A stretch of 64,000 nt of DNA from assembly GCA_000469685.2 (NCBI GenBank), contig LS997563.1, positions 27,826,897 to 27,890,896 on the forward strand, in the 5' to 3' direction. Made by a program: the position numbers and the translations under genes. This DNA comes from Haemonchus contortus (Eukaryota; Nematoda; Chromadorea; Rhabditida; Trichostrongylidae). Positions 48,440 through 60,100 of the stretch are shown in pieces. The notes below the pieces were generated by a model. That model was not told the origin of the DNA. It saw only the letters and a program-made list of their open reading frames with translations, and ran no database searches. Numbering within the stretch: position 1 is the stretch's first letter; each line of letters opens with the position of its first letter.

Positions 48440-49405
48440 TTTCACTCTTTTATCACCATGAGAGGCACTAAATAGTTATTGCATATCTTTTTTTCCTCTC
48501 AAAAACCTTTTGCACTAGTTCATAAAATTTCAAGAAGTATTCCATCCTTCAGTTCGTTCCGTTTTTCGCTGCTACTCGGTCGAATAATCGAATAGTTTGG
48601 TTTTGTTATGTACATAAATATATGGCTATTGTTGGTCGACCTCGATGGATGTAATATACGATGTTTAAACATCTGAAAAAAGGGGGGAGGGGCGTAAAGC
48701 TAGAAAGACTAAACATGCTAGATCTTTCTGAGGCCTATAAGTGAAAAATTAGAAGTTCATTTTTCAGAGGTTTAGCATTCGTTTGATCTTTTATAATAAA
48801 AGTCGCTTTTGTCGTCCACGTATGGTATTCTGAAATGTTGGGACCTTGTAAAGCTCTTTGACGTTGATGAAAAATGATACACCGCGATTTGGTTGTGTGT
48901 ATTATCAGTATTCAGGCTGTTAGACTTTTTTTTAAATACTCATGCATCGTTTTGTAAGTGCCAGCGACTCGTGTAAGTAGTAAATTCGGTCGGTCTTAGG
49001 GTTTCTGACGTAGAAATCCGCGACGAGTTGCGTTTCATTTTGGCGTTGTTTATGTTGAACCAAAGCTAGCGTCAAATCCTTTTTCACGTGGATTTGTGCT
49101 CGAGCCGACACTATCTTTCGGAGGCATGATCTGGTCAGTAGTAACTAATTACTGTTTATTATGACCAATAAAGTGAGCAAAAATTCTTCCCATATAATGT
49201 TAGTACATATATTTCTCTATTTATTTCCATATTTTATCCATATTTTTACCTTTACATACATTTCCTGCTTCTGTATTGTGTGAAATATATATAAATCGGA
49301 TATGTGTGAATCAATAAATGAATGAATATTGTTATTATACTATTACATTATTACATTGCCCGTCTGGTTTATACTACAGGAATAAAGGGTGGATTTTTTG
49401 ATAAT
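48440..49405. other. No supported gene
   Basis: About 1 kb, AT-rich, with no supported exon or RNA gene. Confidence 0.4.
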
Positions 49406-49660
49406 AATCTAATCCATCCTGTTTTGGGGTGTGCCACCACATTCAACATCCTTTCAGAATCGCAGCGGCGTTTTGAATGCGCACATGGCTCATGCAATGA
49501 GTTGCGATGGTCAGCCGATGTAGAATTCAGTGCTTTTATTCGACCAGTTAAGTCCGGTATCAACTGGTCCTAGATGGAAGGCTCGGTTGGTTTGGGTGAG
49601 GGTAACAGGCCGTTGTTCGACCATCGGACCATCAGTATGATAGTGCCTAATTTCAACATA
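49406..49660 (-). repeat. SINE-like repeat (copy 5)
   Basis: On the minus strand: head GGCACTATCATACTGATGGTC, body GATACCGGACTTAACTGGTC and CTACATCGGCTGACCATCGC, 3' end GATTCTGAAAGGATGTTGAA and GGCACACCCCAAAACAGG. One of the better-preserved copies. Confidence 0.65.
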
Positions 49661-50447
49661 TATTATACTATATTTTGTCTCACAAGGTTGGCGATTCATG
49701 GACGAAACTTCAGTCTCGGACGGGATTCGAACCCGTACTCGTTCGTACTATATTTCGTGTTAATATATCATGGATAATTAATGTAGGCAGACAGGCACGA
49801 TGATAGCTTTTAATTGCTCATAGCTTGTCATTCATTCATCATTGCTATCATTCCTTTACGTATGCATGAACCAGGAAATGATACTGGTGATGAGAAGGTC
49901 ACTTCAAGGGCAATTCGTATGGATATGTATGGATATACAGCTGAAGTTTTCAGTCAGATCCATCAGACAATTTCGTCTCAGTTTTCATTCTGAGACCTGG
50001 TCTTATCCGTAAATCTATACGGGTGATTCCCCTCCTTTGTGTCACGTTTCTCGCGACGTTTTCTGGTTTCCTTGTTCCCTCCTCCTTTTGAATGTCTTTG
50101 CCTCGGGTGGTCTTGCTTTTTTCCGTTTGTTCGTCTCTGATCGTTGCTTGTTTTTCTTCATATATGGGTGTCTATTGAATATTACATGAGTGGTGATTCT
50201 TCTATCAGCTGTTCGATTTTCTGCCTATTCAATTTTTGGTGTTTGTTGGATTTTTTTCCAATCCCTTGTGTACTTTTGTGTTATATTGAATATCTGTCTA
50301 TATTTTGATCCATTTTTTGTCCATGGTTCTTTCCGTGCTTCTCCTCGTATCATTCTTAACGGCCATTTCGCAGATACTCAAGATCTTCTGTCTCATCAAT
50401 TTTGCCCATTGAAGCGTAATGCACAATGTGCAGGCTAGCCGTTCTTA

Positions 50448-51116
50448 TCATAAAAGGAGGAGCAGAGAAAATGAGGTGGAAAAAGTAAACGCTTCACTAG
50501 TTGGTGAGTAATGAGCCTGACAATTCTTGATGTCCATTATTACTTGTGCTGTGGATAGTAGAGCAGTCGTTGGAAGTTCCGTCTGAGGTGCACAGATCAG
50601 CCAATATAAATATTTCGTCAAGTGGTTAGGATTCCTGTAATGCAAGCTGCGCGGGTCAGATAGGGAACAACAGGGCCTACGACCACACCTAGCAAAGGAC
50701 GTGTCAATCGTCTCGTGAGCTCTCTCATCACTTACGATGTAGCGCATTCCAAGTGCAATAGCACGCGTCCGCAACGTGAGATCTCGTCTGAACATCCCTT
50801 TTGTCGTCGTAATCTCGTTAATCGTGGAACTTGACTCCTTCTGACAGTTATCTGCTATTCTGCAGCGACGCTTTGACTCCTCAACTTGAGAATGGAATCT
50901 AAAGTCATCGCAAGCTGGCTTTAATGAAAGTATGTAGTTAAAGTTTCGTACAAGAAAACTAGTTAAGGTTGTCAAGCTGAGAAAGAATCGGAACTCATCC
51001 CCTGTACACCAGTAATTGGTTACGTCGAAAAGTGGCGTATGAGCTAATCGAAGGACTCCGGATCCAGAATCGGGGAAATTAGTTTGCTTTACCTTGTTTG
51101 CAACAGTAGGACTCAC
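50448..51116 (-). CDS. Unidentified 222-codon open frame
   Basis: The longest uninterrupted non-repetitive frame in this gene-poor part. The nominal start is a TTG/GTG-type codon and the frame may continue upstream, so it could be an exon or a relic. Visible: a Cys/Arg/Glu-rich middle (EESKRRCRIADNCQKESSST), basic segments, and a hydrophobic C-terminal stretch (FSTSFSLLLLL). I recognise no domain. By chance a frame this long would be uncommon but not impossible in 64 kb. No splice site or neighbour supports it. Confidence 0.25.
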   Translation of the reverse strand: MSPTVANKVKQTNFPDSGSGVLRLAHTPLFDVTNYWCTGDEFRFFLSLTTLTSFLVRNFNYILSLKPACDDFRFHSQVEESKRRCRIADNCQKESSSTINEITTTKGMFRRDLTLRTRAIALGMRYIVSDERAHETIDTSFARCGRRPCCSLSDPRSLHYRNPNHLTKYLYWLICAPQTELPTTALLSTAQVIMDIKNCQAHYSPTSEAFTFSTSFSLLLLL

Positions 51117-51729
51117 AATCCCGCTGATTAAACGTGGATTGTTTCCGCTGAAATTAGAAGGCGCTCGACCAAATGTGCCCTCCGCCCTTTCAAAACCGTT
51201 TAGCGTTAGATTTGTGTCAGGTCACTGAAAACTGTGGAGTTTAGAAGCTGGCAAGTCTTTTGTGGTTCGATTTCCCTGAAACGTCTAGCTTTAATTAGTC
51301 GAGTCCGAGAGATTGAAAGTCTGTATGTCCAAGGCGTGACTAATTCTGAGATCCGATCTAGGCTTCAAAGCCTCTGCACCATCTTCCTTCTTCTTTGTAG
51401 AGCGTTCCGATGTAAGTCTAAGAGATCCTGCTCAGAAAGTTTGTTTTGAAAGTTATTATGGTATTATTTATGGATTGAGACAGTTTTCCTGCCCTGTGAT
51501 TCAAATTTATTCAATAGACACTGGGGAACGGGTATGGATTTACTTTGTGGGCTTTCAAGTAATCCAATTATGGTGGGATCGATCGCTGTGACATTTCCGT
51601 CGGCGTTGTAATTTGACTCATAATGCGGATATTATACTACCAGGCAGCTACGCACGCTCTCGCGCGCTAGGGGCTCTAGCCATGAGAGACGGAGCCGCAT
51701 GAGCTGATTTTCATTATAGACCTTTATCG

Positions 51730-52650
51730 GATTTATGAGTTTCCGCTCAAACCTCGCCTCCTGTGGACGGAGTCTAGTCCTGCCACCCACCATAAGTGTT
51801 CCCATCCTGTCGCCTGTACTCCTACCAAGTTTGAACTTTCTAGTTCCACGGGGACGGAGGTTATGAATTTCCGCACAAACTCCGCCCCTTGTAGGCGGAG
51901 TCTGGTTCTACCACCCACCATAAGTTTTGCCACCATGGCGCCTGTACCACTACCAAGTTTGAACTTTCTAATTCCATGAAGACATGAGTTATGAATTTTC
52001 GCCCAAACCCCGCCCATTGTGGGCGGAGTCCGGTCTTGCCACCCACCATAGGTATTCCCATCCTGTCGCCTGTACTCCTACCAAGTTTGAACTTTCTAGG
52101 TCCATTGGGACAGAATTATGAATTTTCACCCAAACCCCGCCCCTTGTGGGCGGAGTCCGGTGCTGCCACCCACCATAGGTGTTCCCATCCTGTCGCCCGT
52201 ACTCCTACCACGTTTGAACTCTCTAGGTCCATGGAGACAGGAGTTATGCGTTTTCGCACAAACCCCGCCCCTTGTGGGCGGAGTCTGGTTCTACCACCCA
52301 CCATAAGTTTCCCCATCGCGGTTTCTGTACTCCTACCACGTTTGAACTCTCTAGGTCCATGGAGACAGGAGTTATGAGTTTTCGTACAAACCCCGCCCCT
52401 TGTGGGCGGAGTGCGGTTCTGCCACCCACCACACGTTTTGCCACCATGGCGCCTGTACCCCTACCAAGTTTGAACTTTCTAGGTCCATGAGGGCATGAGT
52501 TATGAATTTTCGCACAAACCCCGCCCCTTGTGGGCGGAGTCTGGTTCTGCCACCCACCATGAGTTTTGCCTCCATGACGCCTGTACTCCTACCAAATTTG
52601 AACTCTCTACGTCCATGGGAACCGGAATTATGGATTTTCGTATATAAATG
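51730..52650 (+). repeat. Minisatellite, about 7 copies of a 125-128-bp unit
   Basis: Each unit repeats the order CGCACAAACCCCGCCCCTTG, TGGGCGGAGTC, CCACCCACCATAAGT, CTGTACTCCTACCA, GTTTGAACT(T/C)TCTAG and TCCATGG. Units start near 51734, 51861, 51988, 52113, 52238, 52375 and 52500. Every unit contains a CCGCCC...GGGCGG inverted repeat. Confidence 0.9.
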
Positions 52651-53040
52651 TAAGAAACGATGCGAGCTTCGAGGCACGCTCCGCCCATTGTGGGCGGACC
52701 TCCGCTGACGTCATTTATGCTGGAGACACCTCCGACAATGCTCCTCCCACATCAACTTTTTCCTGCTCTGTTGGCTTTCCCCAAACCGAGTTATAAATGT
52801 TTTCATAAAGCATTGCATTTCTGGAGAACGCCCCGCCCATTGGGGGTGGGTCTCCCCAGTTCGATATGACTTACCAATGCACACCTCAAGCCACCTTTAA
52901 ACTCCAATTTTGAGGGCGTCTTGTATCTGAATTTGAAATCATGGTCCTCGGTATGGCTCATTTCGAGGCACGCCACGCCCACTGTGGGCGGAGCTCCGCC
53001 AAGCTGATGTGTGCTTTATACTTCACGAGACCTGGCCCAC
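52651..53040 (+). repeat. Diverged units sharing the GC-rich core
   Basis: At about 52680, 52832 and 52977 the core CCGCCCATTGTGGGCGGA or a variant recurs, but the spacing is 145-150 bases and the flanks differ from the minisatellite. They look like older relatives of the array. Confidence 0.7.
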
Positions 53041-53097
53041 CCATCCCACGCTTGACCCGGTCTCTCCAGGCAGATCTAAAGGAGTTAAGGAATTTCG

Positions 53098-53118
53098 TGA
53101 CAGACATACAGACAGAAC

Positions 53119-53165
<47 letters not shown>

Positions 53166-53166
53166 G
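53098..53166 (+). repeat. GACA microsatellite
   Basis: About ten GACA/CAGA units (ACAGACAGACAGACAGAC) after the GC-core units, followed by AGCGCTTTATAGTAAGTAGG. The ending resembles the tail of a dispersed element. Confidence 0.9.
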
Positions 53167-53899
53167 AAGCGCTTTATAGTAAGTAGGATTCATAAACCCT
53201 AATTGGTTTTCTTGGTGTTTAGGGTTCATTAAACTCAAAACTCAACCGACTGGGCAAGAATAGAAGTCGAGTATCGTTGCCTCTCACTGTCAGATAGGAG
53301 CTCTTGAAGGGTTTGATTCAAATTGAGAAAAATATTATCATATTATCGATCATTACCTCACAAGGGATCAATCTTTTTCGTTCGCTGTACATACTTGTTT
53401 TTATTTTCTTCCTTCTTTGATTTCTTCAATTTTTCCCAAGTTATTTTGATTTTGTTATCGATTTTCTTCCAATTTTTTCATCTTTCCTGTGTTTGAATGT
53501 CAATGATGTCAATGAGCATTATTTGCCGTATAACCATGGGACGTGCAACAGAAAGAGAAGAGCGATTCATTTAGATTTGTTTGCATTGCTGTTAAAGGGC
53601 ACGTTCTCATGTGATGTCTTTCTTTTCCATTTGAGACTCAAATAATTCTCGCTTTCTATTCGTTCGCTAAGCAGTGCTATGGCTGTCTTCTTGTATATTT
53701 GAAAAATTCCTTTTCAAACAGATTTTCTTCCTGTAACTTCTTTTATCCTGGGCTTTTGATAAACATTTTTCCCATTTGTAGACTTCTGTGTATGTGTCTA
53801 TTTGCCTGTCTGTTATACTTGTTTGTGCGTGTGTCTGTCTTCTCGTGTGAGTGTAAGTGCCTGTCTGCCTACTTGTGCATTTGTTAGTAACTGTCTGTC

Positions 53900-54019
53900 T
53901 ATGTGTAAGACTCTGTCTATCTATATAGTTGCGTGTGTCGAGATTCATCTCTGCCTGTCTGAGTGTGTGTATTTGTCTGTCGTCTTTCTGTCTGTCTCTC
54001 TGTGTCGTCTGTCTGTCTA

Positions 54020-54060
<41 letters not shown>

Positions 54061-54118
54061 GTCGTCTGTATGTGTCTGTCTGTCTGTCTGTCCGTCTTTC
54101 AGTCTGTCTCTCTATGTC

Positions 54119-54172
<54 letters not shown>

Positions 54173-54314
54173 GTCGTCTGTATGTGTCTGTCTGTCTGTC
54201 TGTCCGTCTTTCAGTCTGTCTCTCTGTGTCGTCTGTCTGTCTGTCTGTCTGTCTGTGTCGTCTGTATGTGCCTGTCTGTCTGTCCGTCCGTCTTTCAGTC
54301 TGTCTCTCTGTGTC

Positions 54315-54406
<92 letters not shown>

Positions 54407-54427
54407 TTCTGTCTATCTCTCTGTGTC

Positions 54428-54459
<32 letters not shown>

Positions 54460-54540
54460 TTCTGTTTGTCAGTTTGCCTGTCTGCCTGTCCGTGCATCCG
54501 GCTGTCTGTCTACCTACATTTGTGTGTGTATCTGTCTACT
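53900..54540 (+). repeat. Long TCTG microsatellite array
   Basis: Over 600 bases of TCTG units with recurring interruptions (GTCGTCTGTATGTG, GTCTTTCAGTCTGTCTCTCT), so a higher-order repeat of about 100 bases is superimposed. Because TCTG is a 4-mer without a stop, all frames stay open and give false Cys/Leu/Ser/Val ORFs. Confidence 0.95.
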
Positions 54541-56214
54541 TATATGCGTATGTATGTCTCTATGTTCTGTATACATGTGTGTATGTGGGTGTATGGGATA
54601 GTCGAAGTGTGCAAAGATCAAAAAACCGTACTGACACAAAACCTCTTTTCATGGAGCATCCTATCAACACTGATCCAACTAATCGGATTTTAAGTGGAAG
54701 GTCGAGGATCAGAAAAAGTGCAATATTGAAGATCTTAGATTATGCATGAGAGGCCAGAGTCACTCATTGGGTGCCCTCAGCGAGTGAGAATGATTGCAGA
54801 ATTCCGTCTTACCATAACAATATGTTATCGTTGAAACCCGATTTTTTCAAGCCACGCACGCGATACCCTGCGTATAATCATAAGTGGTCATTACAAAAGC
54901 TACAATTTCTAGATATTCTCTCAGTCTGTGGTCTGAATGATAGCCCTCCGTATTGGAAGTATAGATCGCTGGCTTCGCTGAAACAGCGGTGGACCTTTCT
55001 TGCTTGTGTATGTGTAGATATGAATCTGTAATCGCTCTCGCAAAATCTCCTTTGTGTTCAGTTTTCACTCCCATCCCTAGATCCTTGATTGTTCTAGTGC
55101 TTTCATAAAAACAATTTCCAAATAGGCTTTTCTGTTCCTGGTCCGTCTTTCGACTTGTAGGTCCCAATTCAGTAAGGGAGCTAGCGAAGATCCAGCTTGT
55201 GTACGTGGGCGTCTATGTACTACGTATTGCTCTGCAGAACCGAGTGTTTACTGTCGTAAGTAATGAGAATGAGAATGGCATATTGGGCTGGCTGGCTGGT
55301 GGTGGTATGTGTTTGTTCAAAGTATTGCTTGTTTTCTGTTTTCATGAATATCTTACCCATTCCTGCTCTCCTAACGTCCATCATCAACTCATTTTTCCCT
55401 CTTCCATCTGTTCTCTCATTAAGCTGCTACTGCCCTTCGAAAAAACGGCTCCTCATTTCTATTGAATAGGTCTGTTGTTGCAATTCAGGACCTGGACGTA
55501 TGGGGTATGTGCTATTAGGTCCGTTCCGAATTGATGCGCTTCTGACCCTTTTTCTTTCTTTTTCTCAATGAAAGTCGTGTTGCTTGGAACGTTTGTTCGC
55601 CTCTGACTAGTTCCATCCACAGGAAAGTACAACATCGAGACTTCATTAACGGCGTCGTCGCTATTTAGCCAAAATGGCTTGCGCCACCGTTGACCGGGTG
55701 CCGTCACCATTCTTAGTGTTTCGACGATGACTGGCTGCTTACCAGGCCATTCGAAGGCCCTCGTTAGCTTCAATATAATCAAATTAGTATCTCCGAGGGC
55801 TCTATACATCATACCCTTGTTTACATGCATCTTTTGATGGTTTTCTTTCTAAAAAAATATCACTTAATGAAGATTCTAGGTTCCTCCATCCACCTACTGA
55901 GAATATTCCCAGGGGCTTTCCATTTCTGTTGAAGATATTCATAAATCGGCTACCTGAAGTCACGAATTACAAAGAATCCCTCGAGGATAATAGATTGGAT
56001 TGTGGGCTTTTAGTTCCGGTTATACAAGACAGGTTCTGAATCCTCATGGAATTAGTGATACAGTAATTCTGCCGACACGCCAAGTGTCTACCATGCCATG
56101 CCATGTGCTTCCCCAAACCATTTTTCATTGTCGTGAACTTGATATAGTTTTTTGGTCGTGTCTTGTCTATTTCATTGAGTACTATTACTGCATCATGCAC
56201 TCTTTCGGGAGAAA
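54541..56214. other. No supported gene
   Basis: About 1.7 kb. Frames at 54771-55031 and 55459-55830 lie on opposite strands and lack splice support or a recognisable domain. Confidence 0.35.
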
Positions 56215-56483
56215 GATGGTATAGTGGCAAGAAGCGCACTATCACACACGCATGGTCACGAGTTCGAATCTCGGATCGATATCTGCTCGTACCAACCAAG
56301 CCTTCCATCTCCTTGGGGTCGGTTAATTGGTACCAGACTTGTCTTTGAGGATAAAAGCACCGTCTTGTACATCGGCTGGCCACCGCAACTCATTGTAATG
56401 GCCTCATACGTATTCATTACGCCAATTCAAATCTGAATTGGTTCGAAAGCGTGGCGTATCCCTGAAATGGGGTTGATTAACGT
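56215..56483 (+). repeat. SINE-like repeat, tRNA-derived head well preserved (copy 6)
   Basis: Head GATGGTATAGTGGCAAGAAG contains an A-box-like TGGCAAGAAGC (56225-56235), and CGAGTTCGAATCTCGG (about 56259-56274) is a good Pol III B box. Body: GGTTAATTGGTACCAGACTT, AGGATAAAAGCACCGTCTTG, TACATCGGCTGG; 3' end CAAATCTGAATTGGTTCGAA and CCCTGAAATGGGGTTGATTA. Best reference copy of the family. Confidence 0.75.
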
Positions 56484-57148
56484 CTTAAAACGTTTTCCTT
56501 TTCCTTTATTAACTTCTTTCGCACTGCAAAATATGTTTCATTTCGTTTTTTCTTGAGATAGACGGGAGGGAGGTCCTCTTTGGAGCGTTAGACCGCTAAA
56601 AAAGGCCTATAAATGGACAACCGATAGGTTCTGTAGGCATGGCCTTTGGTCCACAAACTTTTGCATTGTACAGCAGCTTTTTCAGCTTTTAATATCAACA
56701 ATTAATTCGTCCCGATGAGCAACGTTGGACGACGTAATGCTATTTGAAGCGTTGCCTAATTGTTTTCAAACCCTCTTCATGCGATGAACTGGGAAACAGA
56801 CAGACGAATACCAAGTCCAATAGAGCTTTCGTGGCAAAAAAGCAAGGGTATGCATTGAAATCTATCCGAAAAAGGCGAAAAGATAGATGGTCAGAGGGAA
56901 TTTCGAGATTAATCCCTTAGGGGACGACGGGACAGAGGCGAGCTGTTGCCACCTCAATGCCATTTTCATTAGCACTATGTAGTTGCCTCTTGGAGGAAGC
57001 AGGTTGAGAATTCAGACTTTTTTGGTCTTTTTGGCTCCTTCCCGACCACCCAGTTAGGAGACCTTTCTACAGTATGCCAATTCACGTCAATGTTTTCGTC
57101 ACGTATAAATTTGTCTAGTCTATGTATAGCATATTAATCATCGCAAAA
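56484..57148. other. 5' flank of the membrane-protein gene
   Basis: No supported exon in these 660 bases; presumably promoter and 5' UTR of the gene starting at 57149. Confidence 0.4.
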
Positions 57149-60100
57149 ATGCCGCCTTTCAGCGTAATGGACACGGCCACCCAATGGGCAATTGCGGGTC
57201 TCGTCTTCTTATTGATTTTATTGATTGTTCTATTATTCTCGAAGACGCCTTTTCTGAAATTCTTCACAGCTGACCAAGGATGGGAGAAATTGGATGAGAA
57301 TAGTGGCATATTGGAACATTCGAATACCCTCTCCCGTATTCCCGTTCATTATCAATCGCCATACGACAAATCCGCGAATCTCTGCTACAGTAGTCCGTTG
57401 GACGGATTCATCAAAATGAACTACGGGATTCAAGTAAGCTTGCTTGATTGCTTTTTTCTTTATAATGTACTTTTCTATTTACATTACTCTCAATTTCATC
57501 CAAAATACTCATTACCCTCACGTGAACTCATTAATTTCCTTATTGGGTCCCTACCTCCTTTAATAGGGGCAAGAATCGTGGTGATTAATTTACCTATCCA
57601 TTAAAGGTAGTAATAGAGGAGTAGTTCAGGATGAAAAAGAGACAAGGCAATATCTCGTTCCAAGTGAGGACATCGAATGTCAGTTGGTGGTCGAACCAGC
57701 TTCACCTGAAGTACACCTTACACCTGTAACACCTGAACGACGGATTTCTGGTGTGTTGGCTAGTCAATTCCGATTCTATTCTATAAATTTCATCCTAAAA
57801 GTCTGATTCCATCGGCATATATGTCAGAATTGAATTTTCCAATGTTTTCGTGATGTTGTTGATGTTTTTGTGAAAACATCTTCGGCATTTGAATTAGTCT
57901 CGGGCAGTCTCATTAGGGAAGTCCCTCAAGTCATGTCGTCCTATTCCAGTCCACTACTACACAGTAATTTGGACGGCATTTTTTTCCTAGAGCATTTTTG
58001 AAGGATAAAGTTTGACGACAGCTGATTGACTGCTGATTGTTGGAAGGCGAATGGAAGGTTTCAATAATAGCTGACGATATTTGACGTCAAATCGATGAAT
58101 AATTATGTTTCCGTCGCAAAAGAAAACTCGACAAATCATCTTTTGCAATTCTAAAGCGTCTTTGGTTTGATCAAACACTGCGTCGTGCCCTGATGCCTTT
58201 TCCGTATGCATGAAACAAGAAGAAAGAAACGAGATATGGAGAAAACAATATCGACGTTACGCTTGAAAAACTGTGATAGGGACGAGTTTTCCGTTTGAAA
58301 AGTCTATAGTAACGAGTTCCTTGGGACATTTGTCAAGTTCCGGCCAAGGTTTTGTTTGAGCAGTTGTGGTAGGGGTAAATTTTCCGGTGAAGAGTATCTT
58401 TATGGGACGAGTTTCGACTTTTTTTTTCCTGCTGAAAGAGTTGTGACGGGGACGAGTTTTTCGGAACATCATCTCTAAAGCTTATTTTGCAACTCATCAT
58501 GGTGATTTTTTTTGTCAGCGAATAGCTTGTGCATAATAAGCAACATTTTTCGTTTTCTTATGCAATCACTAAATAGTTGGTAAATAGTTGGTAGTAAATA
58601 ATAGTTAGTTAGTTAATAATAAGTAAATAGTTAGTTGGTCCTGTTCCCTTAACGCTAATGACGCGGCCTTCAAGCCTAGGCTACATTTTGGGCCTTAAAT
58701 TCTCTACCTTGATACCACTTTGGTGGTAAGAAAAAACAGTCAATGTGGTTGATTTATCCAAAAAAAAAACCTATAAAAACCTATATTGATTAGTTTATAT
58801 TGCGGTTACATCAAAGCCCTAGTCCTGGTTACAACGAAGTTCAGAGGAATCCTAACAATCGCTAAAGAATAGAAAAGGTTAGCCCACTCATATGATTGCC
58901 ATATTGGATGAGTGGGTAGTGAGCTAGAATGGGTAAAGAATTACTTCAGGAAATGCAAGGATGACATGGTTAATAAATCACTTGACAGAATACGACTGCT
59001 TTCCCCTCCCCCTCACCCCATCTTCCTGTCTTCAGACGCAGACAGAGGTATCTGAGGGCTATTTTAGGAAAGCAAATAAGCCATTAGCGCTACTTTCTTT
59101 TTTGCATTCCTATCTACTTTGCGTTGTGAACGTCATTGGGAAGGGCACATCTGCAAACGAAACATCTTTCGTGAGGTTGCAGAATGCCGTCTGCCCTTGT
59201 CATTCTTCGCTAGGGAGACTTCTCCAGTCGAAGTTTATGTTCAGCTTTTCCGCTTTGAAATACGATATGCCCAATGCGACTGCAGACTTCCATTGATCCA
59301 TCCTTCATTACCTTAGCAGCTCCGTTGTAAAATCGTCTCCGACCAAGTAGGCTCCATGTAGTGCCGCGACTCAGCCTCCGCTCAAAGCGGTTCGAATGCA
59401 TAGTATTCCACCATTCAGTAGACTTTGATGTTTTGACGAATTCGCTAGTTGCCTTTAGAAATTCGAGTGGGTAAACCGCTGCACACTTTTCCCCAAACTC
59501 AGGTGTGGGATCAAGTTGCGGCAGCTTCCTATGTTGTCGCCTTCGCCCCGAAGTGAGTTGGTTATGCGGCTTATTGTTAGAACAGTAAATCCAGTCAAAA
59601 TGAAAGGTCTTTTCTCTATCATGCTTATCGTCGTTGCACTTCTGTTTCCTTCCCTTATCATGTATCTCCTGAATCTATAAAACAAGTTCTAAATCTAGTA
59701 TTTGACAGTAGGGGGCTTTCTATGAATTGCTTTGGTTTTTTGGACCCGTAGCCTCGTCAGTTCCATCGTCACTTTTCGAACGCTTCGAATAATCGTGCAG
59801 GTCACCTTCAAATCGCCATTTAAGAAAAGGTCTTCAGTAAGGAATTACGTCAACTTCCCAACGGATTTCTAAAATTGGGGCTGAAATAAATTGCTCAGAA
59901 CGATTTCTACAAAAACGCATATTTTTCTTAGAAAGCTAATGGAATCTCAGCTTGGATTTATGGGAATTTAGCCATTGAAAGTTCAAAGGGAGTTTGGAAG
60001 TGGAGATCCTGAATATCATTTCCTTTCTGAAGCTTCCACTCTATCGCAAATGGTTCTCGGAACAGTGCCGTGAATGGAGAGGCAGGGGAAGATTGCGAAA

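Noticed and set aside
53802..54749. Cys/Leu/Ser/Val-rich frames of 212-315 codons
   Set aside because: The TCTG tetranucleotide repeat has no stop in any frame, so long ORFs are an automatic by-product.
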